From Corynebacterium urinipleomorphum (GTDB taxonomy: Bacteria; Actinomycetota; Actinomycetes; Mycobacteriales; Mycobacteriaceae): a stretch of 64,000 bases of DNA. The DNA lies in the NCBI RefSeq assembly GCF_900155535.1, contig NZ_LT706963.1, positions 127,929 to 191,928 on the forward strand. The letters run 5' to 3'. The notes beneath the pieces are model-generated. The model saw only the letters and a list, made by a program, of their open reading frames with translations, had not been told where the DNA came from and ran no database searches. How positions within the stretch are numbered: position 1 is the first letter of the stretch; every line of letters starts with the position of its first letter. Made by a program: the position numbers and the translations under genes. Shown here piece after piece: positions 51,563 through 59,742 of the stretch.

Positions 51563-52813
51563 GTGGCTTACGATGTCGCCAGCGTGCGTGGGCTTTACAC
51601 TTCTCTCTCGGATGGCTGGACGTACCTCAACGCGCACGATTGTCCGCAGGTTCCGGAGCGCGTGTCGGCGTCGGTGGCACGGTCGTTCCGTATGGCGACG
51701 GCGGTGGCGGCGCCGGAGGTGAATGCGGGGTCGCATTCGCGCCGGGCGTGGGGGCGTCCGGAGGGGGAGACGTTCGTGGCGTCGGCACGCCATGCGGTCG
51801 CGGATCTCGTGGGGGCGACGGCGGAGCGTGTTGTACTGGGGCCGAGTCTTCCTGTTTTGTACGCGTCGCTCGTGACGGCCATGCGGCCGCTGTTCCGGTA
51901 TGACTCGTCGTTGGTGGTGAGCCCGCTGGACGCGCCTGCGCTGACTGCGGCCGTGCGACGCGCTCCGGCGAAGGTCCGCACGGCTCACGCGGATCTGGGG
52001 ACGGGCGAACTTCCTGCATGGCAATACGCGCAGCTTATCGACGGCTCAACGCGCCTGGTCACCCTCCCCGCCGCCCATTCGCTTCTGGGAACGGTGACGC
52101 CTGTCTCCCAGATCGTCGATCAGGTGCGTGAACGCTCACGCGCCTGGGTGCTCGTGGACGCGACGGCGTACGCGCCGTACCACGCCGTGGATTTTGATGA
52201 ATGGGGTGCCGATGTCATCGGCATCGATCTCGGCGCGCTGGGCGGCCCTCACTTGGCGGCGCTCGTTGTCCGCGACACCGCGATGTTCAAGCGCATGGAA
52301 GCGCTGAGCGGTGATGCGCGTGTCACAGGGGCGGCGAAACTCCAGCTGGATGTCTCGCCTGCCCTCGCCGGGGGCGCCGCGGCACTGGTCGACCATGTGG
52401 CGGATCTTGTCCCCGGGCACGCCGGCCGGGCCACGCGCCGGGCACGGTTGACCCAGTCGATGGGGCAAATGACCGCGTACCTGGACGGTCTGCGCGACGA
52501 CCTCTATACCTTCCTTGGCACCCTCCCCGCAGTGCACATTTTCGGGGTGACGGGCGAAGCAGCTTCGGAGGCCAGCACAGACCGCTTGCCGCGCCTGACA
52601 TTCGGTGTGCGGGGAGTGCCATCGGCAACGGTGTATGAGCGCTTGTTCGACAACGGCATTGTCACCACCCTGACTACCCCGCAGCAGGCGACACCGCTGC
52701 TCGCCGAGATGGGCATCGAGGAAATGGGCGGCGCCGTGACCGTCGGCTTGGGGCCCTTCAACACGGAAGCGGACGTGGAGCAGCTCATCCGGGTTGTCGC
52801 GTCGCTGGCCTGA
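51563..52813 (+). CDS. Class V aminotransferase/cysteine-desulfurase-like protein lacking the PLP lysine
   Basis: A 416-residue protein of the class V (cysteine desulfurase-like) fold, the counterpart of Rv3778c next to the mycobacterial galactan exporter genes. The N-terminus LYTSLSDGWTYLNAHDCPQVP and C-terminal HIFGVTGEA... segments fit the family. The place where the PLP lysine is expected (SGHK-like) reads IDLGALGGPHLAAL, with Leu226 where Lys should be. The protein may therefore not carry covalent PLP and could have lost enzyme activity. GTG 51563 follows AAGGGAG by 7 nt. Contains the motif copy at 52033. Confidence 0.82.
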   Translation: MAYDVASVRGLYTSLSDGWTYLNAHDCPQVPERVSASVARSFRMATAVAAPEVNAGSHSRRAWGRPEGETFVASARHAVADLVGATAERVVLGPSLPVLYASLVTAMRPLFRYDSSLVVSPLDAPALTAAVRRAPAKVRTAHADLGTGELPAWQYAQLIDGSTRLVTLPAAHSLLGTVTPVSQIVDQVRERSRAWVLVDATAYAPYHAVDFDEWGADVIGIDLGALGGPHLAALVVRDTAMFKRMEALSGDARVTGAAKLQLDVSPALAGGAAALVDHVADLVPGHAGRATRRARLTQSMGQMTAYLDGLRDDLYTFLGTLPAVHIFGVTGEAASEASTDRLPRLTFGVRGVPSATVYERLFDNGIVTTLTTPQQATPLLAEMGIEEMGGAVTVGLGPFNTEADVEQLIRVVASLA

Positions 52814-52875
52814 CCGCGCGCGGGAGTCGCCGCGCCGTGTTGTAAAGTGAGTGAGTCGCACTTGCTTGGCGACGA

Positions 52876-52960
52876 GGAGACGTGGCAGAGCGGCCGAATG
52901 CACTGGTCTTGAAAACCAGCGAGGGTCACACCTCCGCGGGTTCAAATCCCGCCGTCTCCG
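52876..52960 (+). tRNA. tRNA-Ser (TGA)
   Basis: Acceptor stem GGAGACG/CGTCTCC, anticodon arm CTGGT-CTTGAAA-ACCAG (anticodon TGA), long variable arm and T-loop TTCAAAT; discriminator G. CCA is not encoded. It ends 10 nt before the convergent SGNH hydrolase gene. Confidence 0.95.
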
Positions 52961-52969
52961 CAGGTCATA

Positions 52970-53884
52970 TCACAGGTGGCGGGCGAGCTGTTCCGCCATG
53001 AAGCGTGAACCGGCCGGTGTCGGGTGCAAGCCCATATTGTGTGGCACGTTGGTGTCGATGACACCGGCCACCCAGCGGTACGCGTCCGGTGCGCACGTGC
53101 TGTGGGTCCGGGACGGGTCCATCATTTCGACGTATGTGGCGCGCGATGCGGCTGCCGCGGCGCGCTGGTTGCTCCGGTTGACGTGCTCGATGCGGTGCAG
53201 CGCCGGCAGGGGGATGCCCAGCGGGGCGTTCGGGACGACGTTGATGAAGCAGAGGCTGTTCAAGCGGTCCGGTTCCGTGACGGAGAGGGAACCGCTGATG
53301 AGGATTTTGGCGTGCGGCGCTGCAGCGCGGGCTTTCGCGACACTGCGCTGGATATTGTTGATGTAATCAGCGCGTGTTTTTCCTTCGTCGAGGGGGTTAG
53401 CGCCTCGCTTGATCCCGTAGGGACCGAAGTCGTTCATGCCCACGGCGATGATCACAGCCCGAGTGCCCCGGTGGATATCGCCGGCAGCGATGGCGCGGTC
53501 GATCTTGCCCGGGATCACGTGGGAGGATTCAGCTGTGCAGGAGTAGTCCGCGATCGGAGCTTGGGCGATGGAACCGAGCTGCCGCGGCCAGTTGTTGGGT
53601 GCCTGCAGGCAGCCGCCGCGGCTGGGGTAGGTGCCCCACACGAAGTGCTTCACCTCCGGGATTTGGACCTTCTTCAGAGTATTGCGCAGTTCGTCTGGGT
53701 TGGATGTGTACGAGTCGCCGAAGGTGACGATATTGCCTGCAGGCGCGGCTTGCGAGGCCGGAAGCGACGCGCCCGTGCCGAGCATGGCCGTCGCGAGGGC
53801 CGCTGCGGCGAGGATGCGGGAGAACCGTCGCGGACGGCGTGGGGAAGATGACAGTAGGGATGATGGTCTTGGGGAAGATGACAT
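52970..53884 (-). CDS. Secreted SGNH/GDSL-type esterase
   Basis: A 304-residue protein with a long signal peptide: an Arg-rich n-region (PRRPRRFSR), a hydrophobic stretch (ILAAAALATAMLGTGASL) and cleavage near ASQA. The mature domain is an SGNH hydrolase: block I FGDSY, block III-like VGMNDFG and block V GLHPTPAGSRF with the catalytic His but Thr-Pro where Asp is often found. Six Cys may form disulfides. Secreted esterase or lipase is the family role; substrate unknown. Overlaps no tRNA sequence. Confidence 0.88.
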   Translation of the reverse strand: MSSSPRPSSLLSSSPRRPRRFSRILAAAALATAMLGTGASLPASQAAPAGNIVTFGDSYTSNPDELRNTLKKVQIPEVKHFVWGTYPSRGGCLQAPNNWPRQLGSIAQAPIADYSCTAESSHVIPGKIDRAIAAGDIHRGTRAVIIAVGMNDFGPYGIKRGANPLDEGKTRADYINNIQRSVAKARAAAPHAKILISGSLSVTEPDRLNSLCFINVVPNAPLGIPLPALHRIEHVNRSNQRAAAAASRATYVEMMDPSRTHSTCAPDAYRWVAGVIDTNVPHNMGLHPTPAGSRFMAEQLARHL

Positions 53885-54011
53885 TGGTGTGCCTCAGTTC
53901 AACGCGTGGGGCTGGTGGGAAAACCAATGCTAGCGCAGGCACACGGAAAACGTGGGTGCCTCAGCATGTAGCCCGAGCCGATAAGAGCGCTGGGCGCGGC
54001 CGGCCGGGCAC

Positions 54012-54048
54012 GAAAAATGCCCGCTCCCGGTGAACGCGGGGGCGGGCA
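54012..54048 (-). terminator. Intrinsic terminator of the holin-like gene
   Basis: On the reverse strand a GC-rich stem (54018-54048, TGCCCGCCCCCG / CGGGAGCGGGCA type) is followed by TTTTT (54013-54017). Good stem and T-run for the reverse-strand gene at 54070. Confidence 0.85.
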
Positions 54049-54069
54049 GGCGGCGTGCGCGAATGTGAT

Positions 54070-54450
54070 TTAAACAGAGGCGGCAGAACCAATGCCGGCG
54101 GCCTTGAACACAGCCTCGACAATCCAGCTGGCAATGGCCATGACAATGGCGCCGAAGAACGCGGCCCAGAAGCCGCTGATGTCCAGGCCGCTGCCGATGC
54201 CGTTGGAGATCCAGCCGACAATGGAGAACAGCAGGGCGTTCACCAGAAGCGAGAACAGACCCAGCGTGAGAATGCGCAGCGGGAGGCTGAGCAGCTTCAC
54301 CACCGGGGAAATGAATGCGTTGACGAACATGAACACGAGCGCGACCCAAATGAACGCGCCGACACCGCCCATGATTTCAACACCGGGGACGATCAGGGTG
54401 ACCAGCCACAGGGCGAGGGCGGTCATCACCACATCAATAGCGAAACGCAT
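54070..54450 (-). CDS. Phage_holin_4_2/YvlD family membrane protein
   Basis: A 126-residue protein with four hydrophobic helices (6-24, 30-50, 57-82, 95-120). The VNAFISPVVKLLSLPLRILT stretch is the hallmark of the Phage_holin_4_2 (YvlD/DUF360) family. Despite the family name these are chromosomal proteins found in many non-lysogenic bacteria, with no shown lysis function. Independent gene ended by a clear terminator. Function unknown. Confidence 0.88.
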   Translation of the reverse strand: MRFAIDVVMTALALWLVTLIVPGVEIMGGVGAFIWVALVFMFVNAFISPVVKLLSLPLRILTLGLFSLLVNALLFSIVGWISNGIGSGLDISGFWAAFFGAIVMAIASWIVEAVFKAAGIGSAASV

Positions 54451-54526
54451 GAAGTTTTCTCCTTATACCGTTATTACTCAGTAACTACCTAGTGTTTTGC
54501 TTGCTTACTAGTTCGACGGGGCCCGT

Positions 54527-54955
54527 TTAACGCTCGTAGAGCTCGTGCATGATGTGGAACTGGCGGTCACCGGGGACATCGATAAGCGTGCGTTGCGCTT
54601 GTCGACGCGCCGCGCCGCTCTTCGCCGCCACCACGCGCACGGCCTCAAGCCCGAGGGGACGGGCACTTTCCATCGTAGCGCTCGCGCCGTCGGTGTAGGA
54701 AAGCTGCTGCGGGTCGACGGAGGAATCGATGTCCACGCCAGCCTCGCCCGCCAAGACACCAAGCAGAAGAGTGTCCTCAGTGAGCTGCGGGATTGCGCGC
54801 GGGGTGAGGTAGAGCGTGGAGTCAAGCGTGGTGTCGGCCGTCAGCTCAGCGGCCGGAACAGGAGCCCAGAGAATCCAGGACGAAACGTTGTCCCGGGTGG
54901 GCGTTGCGCCGTCGCCGGATGCGAAACCAGAAGTGAGGGAGTAATTGAGTTTCAT
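54527..54955 (-). CDS. Hypothetical protein
   Basis: A 142-residue soluble protein of unknown family; mildly acidic, with no signal peptide or membrane helix. It begins MKLNYSLTSGFASGDG and ends in a basic/helix-rich region (SGAARRQAQRTLIDVPGDRQ). TAGGAT lies 7 nt before ATG 54955, a leaderless-type start; the open frame to 55039 is not supported. It is downstream of pat on the same strand with 61 nt between, perhaps one operon. Confidence 0.65.
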   Translation of the reverse strand: MKLNYSLTSGFASGDGATPTRDNVSSWILWAPVPAAELTADTTLDSTLYLTPRAIPQLTEDTLLLGVLAGEAGVDIDSSVDPQQLSYTDGASATMESARPLGLEAVRVVAAKSGAARRQAQRTLIDVPGDRQFHIMHELYER

Positions 54956-55016
54956 GTCCGCAATCCTAGTGGTTTCCGGCCGTTCGGCTCGGGGGAGTGC
55001 GGTCTGGCCGGTGCTT

Positions 55017-56051
55017 TTAGGGCGCGCTGTAGACCGCATCCCAGGCGGAGAGGAACTCGTCAGCCTCTTCGCGGATGGTCACAGTGACGCGCAATCCCTC
55101 TGGGAAGGCGCGGACGAGAACTCCGTGCGCTGCGAGCTGGCCCGCGATCGTGGATGCCTGCTCAGGATCGTCGAACGGGAGCCACACGAAATTGGCCTGG
55201 GAATGCTGCGCACCTATGCGGTCGGCAACCTCGTCGCGCACATCGATGGTGTCCTCAACGCGCGCGAGGAGTTCGTCCGCGTGCTTGAGTGAGGCGATGG
55301 CGCCGGCCTGGGCGACGGCACTGACCTGGAACGGGACGCCGACCTTGTCCACTGCTGCGACGAGCTCGGGGTTGCCGAAGGCGTAGCCGACGCGCACACC
55401 AGCGAGACCGTATGCCTTGGAGAAGGTGCGCAGGCACAGCACGTTCGGGTAATCGCGCCACACCTCCTGGCCGTTCACGGCCCCCTCATCGCGGTTGAAT
55501 TCGAAGTACGCCTCGTCGAGTGCCACTGTCACGTGCTCCGGTACCTGAGCCATGAAGTCACGGAAGTCGCTCGTGGAGATGACGGCGCCGCTCGGGTTAT
55601 TGGGGGAGCAGAGGAAGATGAGGGACGTGGCGGTGTCGATAAGCGAGAGCATGCTTGTGAGATCGTGGGCCCCGTCGATGAGCGGCACCGGCCGCGGCTC
55701 CGCGCCGGTGATGCGGCAGAAAATCGGGTACGCCTCGAAACTGCGCCACGGGAAGATGATGTTGTTGTCCGGGGTGGATGTCGCCTGGGCAAGCTGCTGG
55801 CACAACGCCGACGAGCCGCAGCCGACCGCCACGTTCTCCGCGCCGACACCCAGGTGACGCGCAAGCGCGTTCTTGAGCGCTGCCGCGCCCATATCCGGGT
55901 AACGGTTCCCGCCTGCCGCCGCCTCAGCCATTGCCTGCGCGGCTGCCGGCAGCGGTACACCGGCCACCTCGTTAGAGGACAGCTTCAGCGCTTCCGGGTC
56001 GGTCTTGCCCGGAACGTAAGCGGGAATGGCGGCGAGGTCGGGGCGGATCAT
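55017..56051 (-). CDS. pat: Aromatic amino acid aminotransferase (Pat/HisC-like)
   Basis: A 344-residue class I/II PLP aminotransferase of the HisC-like branch, matching the corynebacterial Pat that transaminates phenylpyruvate/4-hydroxyphenylpyruvate. PLP Lys is in RTFSKAYGLAGVRVGYAFG; NPSGAV and LDEAYFEF are in their usual places, and the N-terminus KLSSNEVAG is the substrate segment. TAAACT lies 8 nt before ATG 56051. tyrA, 2 kb away, supplies tyrosine-branch prephenate metabolism, so a role in aromatic amino-acid synthesis is likely. Contains a motif copy at 55635. Confidence 0.92.
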   Translation of the reverse strand: MIRPDLAAIPAYVPGKTDPEALKLSSNEVAGVPLPAAAQAMAEAAAGGNRYPDMGAAALKNALARHLGVGAENVAVGCGSSALCQQLAQATSTPDNNIIFPWRSFEAYPIFCRITGAEPRPVPLIDGAHDLTSMLSLIDTATSLIFLCSPNNPSGAVISTSDFRDFMAQVPEHVTVALDEAYFEFNRDEGAVNGQEVWRDYPNVLCLRTFSKAYGLAGVRVGYAFGNPELVAAVDKVGVPFQVSAVAQAGAIASLKHADELLARVEDTIDVRDEVADRIGAQHSQANFVWLPFDDPEQASTIAGQLAAHGVLVRAFPEGLRVTVTIREEADEFLSAWDAVYSAP

Positions 56052-56145
56052 GGTGAGTTAGTTTATGTGGTGCGTGCGGATTGAGGCGATGCGCCTTAAG
56101 TTTTTGTTCGTCTGCCCGGTTGTGGGTAGTGTGTAACAAGGCTAT

Positions 56146-56235
56146 GGAGATGTGCCAGAGTGGCCGATTGGGGCTCCCTGCTAAGGAGTTGACCTTTCAC
56201 GAGGTCCGCAGGTTCAAATCCTGTCATCTCCGCCA
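56146..56235 (+). tRNA. tRNA-Ser (GCT) with encoded CCA
   Basis: Acceptor stem GGAGATG/CATCTCC, anticodon loop CTGCTAA (anticodon GCT), long variable arm, T-loop TTCAAAT, discriminator G, followed by an encoded CCA. It lies one base upstream of tRNA-Arg, so the two are probably co-transcribed. Confidence 0.95.
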
Positions 56236-56236
56236 A

Positions 56237-56312
56237 GCGCCCGTAGCTCAACGGATAGAGCATCTGACTACGGATCAGAAGGTTGGGGGTTCGAATCCCT
56301 CCGGGCGCACCA
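56237..56312 (+). tRNA. tRNA-Arg (ACG), copy 1, with encoded CCA
   Basis: Acceptor stem GCGCCCG/CGGGCGC, anticodon loop CTACGGA (anticodon ACG), T-loop TTCGAAT. The 3' end reads ACCA, so CCA is encoded. A34 of this tRNA is the substrate of TadA. Identical over 74 nt to the copy at 57927. Confidence 0.97.
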
Positions 56313-56462
56313 CTTTTCTTGGGGGAACGTGAATCGGGGGATGAGTTCGCTGTCAAGCGCGGACTTGCGTGTCGTATCTTTGGCTGCCGTCGCCGAGCTG
56401 AATCCATTAATCTCGCAGTGGAATCACGGCCCCAATTGGGGATGAGAGAAAAAGGGGTCGGC

Positions 56463-57824
56463 ATGTCGACAACGCAGCAGCACAACGCCCTCGTGGAGCT
56501 TGAACGGCTCGTAGGAACACGGATGCGCGGCGACCGTGCGGAGAAGATCTCCGGACTGCTCGAGGAAGCGAAGCTGAGCGACATCATCCGGCTCATTGAG
56601 CATTCTCCGGTCAAGCGGGGCGCAGTGTTGTTCCGCCTTCTACCGCCAGCACGCGCGGGGGCGGTGTTCGACGCGCTTGACCCGCGCCACCAGGCGGACA
56701 TGGTCCACGCGCTGGGCAGCGACAGCGTGGGCAAGTTCTTCGAGGACATGGGTGCGGAGGACCGCGTCATGCTTCTCGACGAACTTCCCGGCCCCGTCGC
56801 CGAACGCCTCCTCAAAGAGCTGGGCGAGAAAGACAAGGAGAACACGAATGCTGTTCTCGGATACGAGAAGGGGACGGTCGGCCGCGTCATGTCCCCGGAA
56901 ATCCCGGAGATCTACGGGGAGATGACGGCGCACGAGGTCCGGGAACTTCTGCGTGAGGAGCACGAGGATCTGGAGACGCTATACACCCTCCCCGTGATTG
57001 ACCAAGACCAGCAGCTCACCGGCATTGTGAAGATGCGCCGGCTATTCCTGGCGGACGGTGACACTGTTGTGGCCGATCTTCTGGAGGACACCCCTTCGGT
57101 AGTCGCATCCGCCGACGCCGAGGAGACTGCGCGCTGGTTCCTGCCGCTCGCACTGCTGGCCATCCCGGTGGTGGATTCGGGCAACCGCCTCGTGGGCATT
57201 TTCACCTTCGACGAGGCGCAGCACATCGTCGAGAGCGAGGACACCGAGGACAGCGCGCGCCAGGGTGGCTCCGAATCGCTGAAGCAGCCGTACCTGTCTA
57301 CGCCGCTGACCAGCTTGGTGCGATCCCGCATCGTGTGGCTTCTGGTGCTGGCGGTCTCGGCGATCCTGACCGTCCAGGTTCTCGACATCTTCGAGGAGAA
57401 AATGGAGCAAGCCGTCGTGCTCTCCCTCTTCATTCCGCTGCTCACAGGCACAGGCGGAAACACGGGCAATCAGGCCGCCACGACGGTGACGAGGGCATTG
57501 GCGCTTGGCGACGTCAAGAAGTCCGACGTCCTCAAAGTCATGTGGCGCGAAGTCCGGGTGGGGCTGATGCTGGGTGCTGTGCTGGGCACCCTCGGTTTCG
57601 GCCTGGCCACGCTGGTTTACGGGCTGGACATTGGCATGGTCATCGGCCTGACCTTGTTGTCCATCTGCACCATGTCGGCGACAGTGGGCGGTGCCATGCC
57701 GATTGTGGCCAAGACGGTCGGGGCGGACCCGGCAGTGTTCTCCAACCCGTTCATCTCCACCTTCTGCGATGCGACGGGCCTGATCGTCTACTTCCTCATT
57801 GCCACATCGATTCTGGGGTTGTAG
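56463..57824 (+). CDS. mgtE: Magnesium transporter MgtE
   Basis: A 453-residue Mg2+ channel. The N-terminal helical N-domain (about 5-130), a CBS pair (about 135-260; RVMSPEIPEIY starts the first) and a C-terminal five-helix channel (from about 285) with LTGTGGNTGNQAATTVTRAL, the pore signature. ATG 56463 follows AAGGGG; the frame is open upstream through the tRNA-Arg and should not be used. The 150-nt leader (56313-56462) has no gene; I do not recognise a known Mg2+ riboswitch in it. mgtE is framed by the two tRNA-Arg copies. Confidence 0.93.
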   Translation: MSTTQQHNALVELERLVGTRMRGDRAEKISGLLEEAKLSDIIRLIEHSPVKRGAVLFRLLPPARAGAVFDALDPRHQADMVHALGSDSVGKFFEDMGAEDRVMLLDELPGPVAERLLKELGEKDKENTNAVLGYEKGTVGRVMSPEIPEIYGEMTAHEVRELLREEHEDLETLYTLPVIDQDQQLTGIVKMRRLFLADGDTVVADLLEDTPSVVASADAEETARWFLPLALLAIPVVDSGNRLVGIFTFDEAQHIVESEDTEDSARQGGSESLKQPYLSTPLTSLVRSRIVWLLVLAVSAILTVQVLDIFEEKMEQAVVLSLFIPLLTGTGGNTGNQAATTVTRALALGDVKKSDVLKVMWREVRVGLMLGAVLGTLGFGLATLVYGLDIGMVIGLTLLSICTMSATVGGAMPIVAKTVGADPAVFSNPFISTFCDATGLIVYFLIATSILGL

Positions 57825-57926
57825 CCGCCGTATCCGTTCTTGTTCCGCGCGAAGTGCGCCATAGATGACCTGCGGATTTTGCCCGTTGTTCACCGTGGTG
57901 TACCGTTACATCTCGTTGCAAAACAG

Positions 57927-57999
57927 GCGCCCGTAGCTCAACGGATAGAGCATCTGACTACGGATCAGAAGGTTGGGGGTTCGAATCCCTCCGGGCGCA
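57927..57999 (+). tRNA. tRNA-Arg (ACG), copy 2, no CCA
   Basis: Same 73-nt sequence as copy 1 (56237), but ends ACG instead of ACCA, so CCA must be added enzymatically. Lies 100 nt after mgtE and is followed by a terminator (58015-58057). The two copies form a direct repeat flanking mgtE. Confidence 0.97.
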
Positions 58000-58014
58000 C
58001 GTTTCACGCTATAG

Positions 58015-58057
58015 CCCGTGATCCAGAACCTGCTCGCCAGGCTGGATCACGGGTTTT
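58015..58057 (+). terminator. Intrinsic terminator after tRNA-Arg copy 2
   Basis: CCCGTGATCCAG (58015-58026) pairs perfectly with 58042-58053, followed by TTTT (58054-58057). Also positioned to affect the convergent tyrA transcript. Confidence 0.9.
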
Positions 58058-58081
58058 GCTGTTGAAAGCGCCGCTTGTGTG

Positions 58082-59158
58082 TCAGAAGACGTCGATACGC
58101 CCGCCGAGGGATTCGACCTGCCGGAGCGCTTTGACCCAGCCGTCGGCGCCGAGCTGGATACGCATGACGGGGCGTGAGGAGATCTTGACGGGAGAGACGG
58201 ACTCCGCGCGGGCGCCTTTGCGGGCGCCCATGCGGGTGACGGCGCGGTAGCCAGCACCAGCCAGTTGCTCGATGTCCGGCTCGGGCGCGGCGAGGGATTC
58301 CCGCGCGTCCTGCAACAGAGGAATGATCTCGTCCAAGGTCTTCACCACGGCGTCGGCGTTGGTCTCGCACATTGCGCGGACGAGCTCCGGCTCGGTTCCC
58401 GCCACACGGGTGGCACCGCGGAAGGACCCGGCGGCGAGGGACTGGGCGAGGGTGCCGCCGCGGTCGCCGACGATGGCCAGGGCCTCCGCCAGAACGTGCG
58501 GCAGGTGGGACACGCGGGCGACAGCTTCGTCGTGCTTGTCCACGGACACTGGGACTGCCTCCGCCCCGCACACGCGGGCGAGCTCGCAGACCTGACCGAA
58601 AAGGTCCACCCAATCGTTGGGCACGCGGCGACCGGCCTCATCGCACTCGATGGCGTAGTCGTAGGTGATCGCCCATGCGGCGCGCGTGAACAGACCTTCG
58701 CGGGACGCACCCCAGCCGGAGTCCTCGGTGCCGGACATGGGGTGGCCGCCGACGTAGCGGAGCTGCATGCCGCGGGCCTTGATCAGTTCGTCGACAGGCT
58801 TTTTCACACTGACCACGTCGGTCACACCGCAGTTCGGCGCGTACATGGCAATTGAGTCGAGGACATCTTCGACCGCGTGCATGGGCACAGCGATGACGAT
58901 GAGGGCGCGGTCAGAAGAGGCGCGGGACAGCACACGCGAAAGATCGTCGGAAACATCGAAGCCTTCGCGGCTGGCGGTGCGGGTGCCGGAGCGCGAGTGG
59001 TTGTAGCCGTACACGGGCAGCCCCGCGGCAGAAAGGTCGCGCATGATGGAACCGCCAATGAGCCCCAGACCGATAATGCAGGTGGGAGGCAGCGTGCGGC
59101 GCCCCCCGACGCGTGCGCTGGACCCCTGGTTGCCTGTCGTACGGTGTTGCTCATTCAC
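58082..59158 (-). CDS. tyrA: Prephenate dehydrogenase
   Basis: A 358-residue enzyme of tyrosine synthesis: prephenate + NAD(P)+ to 4-hydroxyphenylpyruvate (or arogenate dehydrogenase activity). Rossmann motif IIGLGLIGGSIMRDL is at about 28-42, catalytic GHPMSGTEDSGW at about 140-151 and SHLPHVLAEAL in the C-terminal helical domain. The last 60 residues do not align to a complete ACT domain. Start is GTG 59158. Divergent from the TadA-associated gene. Provides the substrate for Pat-type transamination nearby. Confidence 0.93.
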   Translation of the reverse strand: MNEQHRTTGNQGSSARVGGRRTLPPTCIIGLGLIGGSIMRDLSAAGLPVYGYNHSRSGTRTASREGFDVSDDLSRVLSRASSDRALIVIAVPMHAVEDVLDSIAMYAPNCGVTDVVSVKKPVDELIKARGMQLRYVGGHPMSGTEDSGWGASREGLFTRAAWAITYDYAIECDEAGRRVPNDWVDLFGQVCELARVCGAEAVPVSVDKHDEAVARVSHLPHVLAEALAIVGDRGGTLAQSLAAGSFRGATRVAGTEPELVRAMCETNADAVVKTLDEIIPLLQDARESLAAPEPDIEQLAGAGYRAVTRMGARKGARAESVSPVKISSRPVMRIQLGADGWVKALRQVESLGGRIDVF

Positions 59159-59197
59159 CCTGACAAGTTTTCCACAACGCGAGTAGTCTGACTAGGC

Positions 59198-59722
59198 ATG
59201 AGTGACGGACGAGGACAAGCTGGTCAGGGCGACGGTTACGGTGACGCGTCCGAGGACGGCTTCGCTGTCACTGTAGCCAGGCGCGACGGCGAGTGGGTCG
59301 TCGCCGAGTTCGAGGATGCCTTCGAGGATCTGAGCACGTCCATCGACGCGGTCCGCGCGCTCCGCAGCGAAGGCGCGGCGTTCGCGTTGCTCAACGTTGA
59401 GGAGGAATACCTAGTCATCGTCCGTCCCGGCCCGTCGAAGACGCGCGTGCTCATCTCCGACGCGACGATGGCGGTCGACGATGATTTCGCAGCCGACGTG
59501 CTGGATACCGCGGGCATAGAGATCCCCGACATCGATCCGGACGAGCTGGACAACATCGACGGATGGGCCGACGGCGACTTCGGCATTCTCGAGGACGTCG
59601 GTGTGAGCGAGGAGGTCATGAGCGTGCTCGTGGACGACTCTTTGGCCGATCCTTCCGAAACCATCGACGCCATCGCCGAGGAACTGGGGTTCATCGACGA
59701 GCTCGACCGGGCGCTCCGGTAA
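59198..59722 (+). CDS. tRNA adenosine deaminase-associated protein
   Basis: A 174-residue, strongly acidic protein of the actinobacterial family always found immediately upstream of tadA. The core is SxAVTVARRDGEWVVAEF-like with an acidic C-terminal half (DIDPDELDNIDGWADGDFGI). TAGTCT lies 8 nt before the ATG (leaderless). 20 nt separate its stop from tadA. Proposed to assist tRNA-Arg(ACG) editing by TadA, based on conserved pairing only; no activity is known to me. Confidence 0.85.
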   Translation: MSDGRGQAGQGDGYGDASEDGFAVTVARRDGEWVVAEFEDAFEDLSTSIDAVRALRSEGAAFALLNVEEEYLVIVRPGPSKTRVLISDATMAVDDDFAADVLDTAGIEIPDIDPDELDNIDGWADGDFGILEDVGVSEEVMSVLVDDSLADPSETIDAIAEELGFIDELDRALR

Positions 59723-59742
59723 GCGCCGCGGTACCGAGACCG

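Noticed and set aside
52970..53884. Lysis cassette from the SGNH hydrolase and the holin-like gene
   Set aside because: The holin-like protein belongs to a chromosomal YvlD-type family and no phage genes are nearby.
56283..56462. N-terminal extension of MgtE from 56283
   Set aside because: It would start inside tRNA-Arg; the MSTTQQ start at 56463 has a ribosome site.
56313..56462. Mg2+ riboswitch (M-box) in the mgtE leader
   Set aside because: I could not find the conserved M-box core; only generic GC-rich sequence is seen. A covariance search would settle it.
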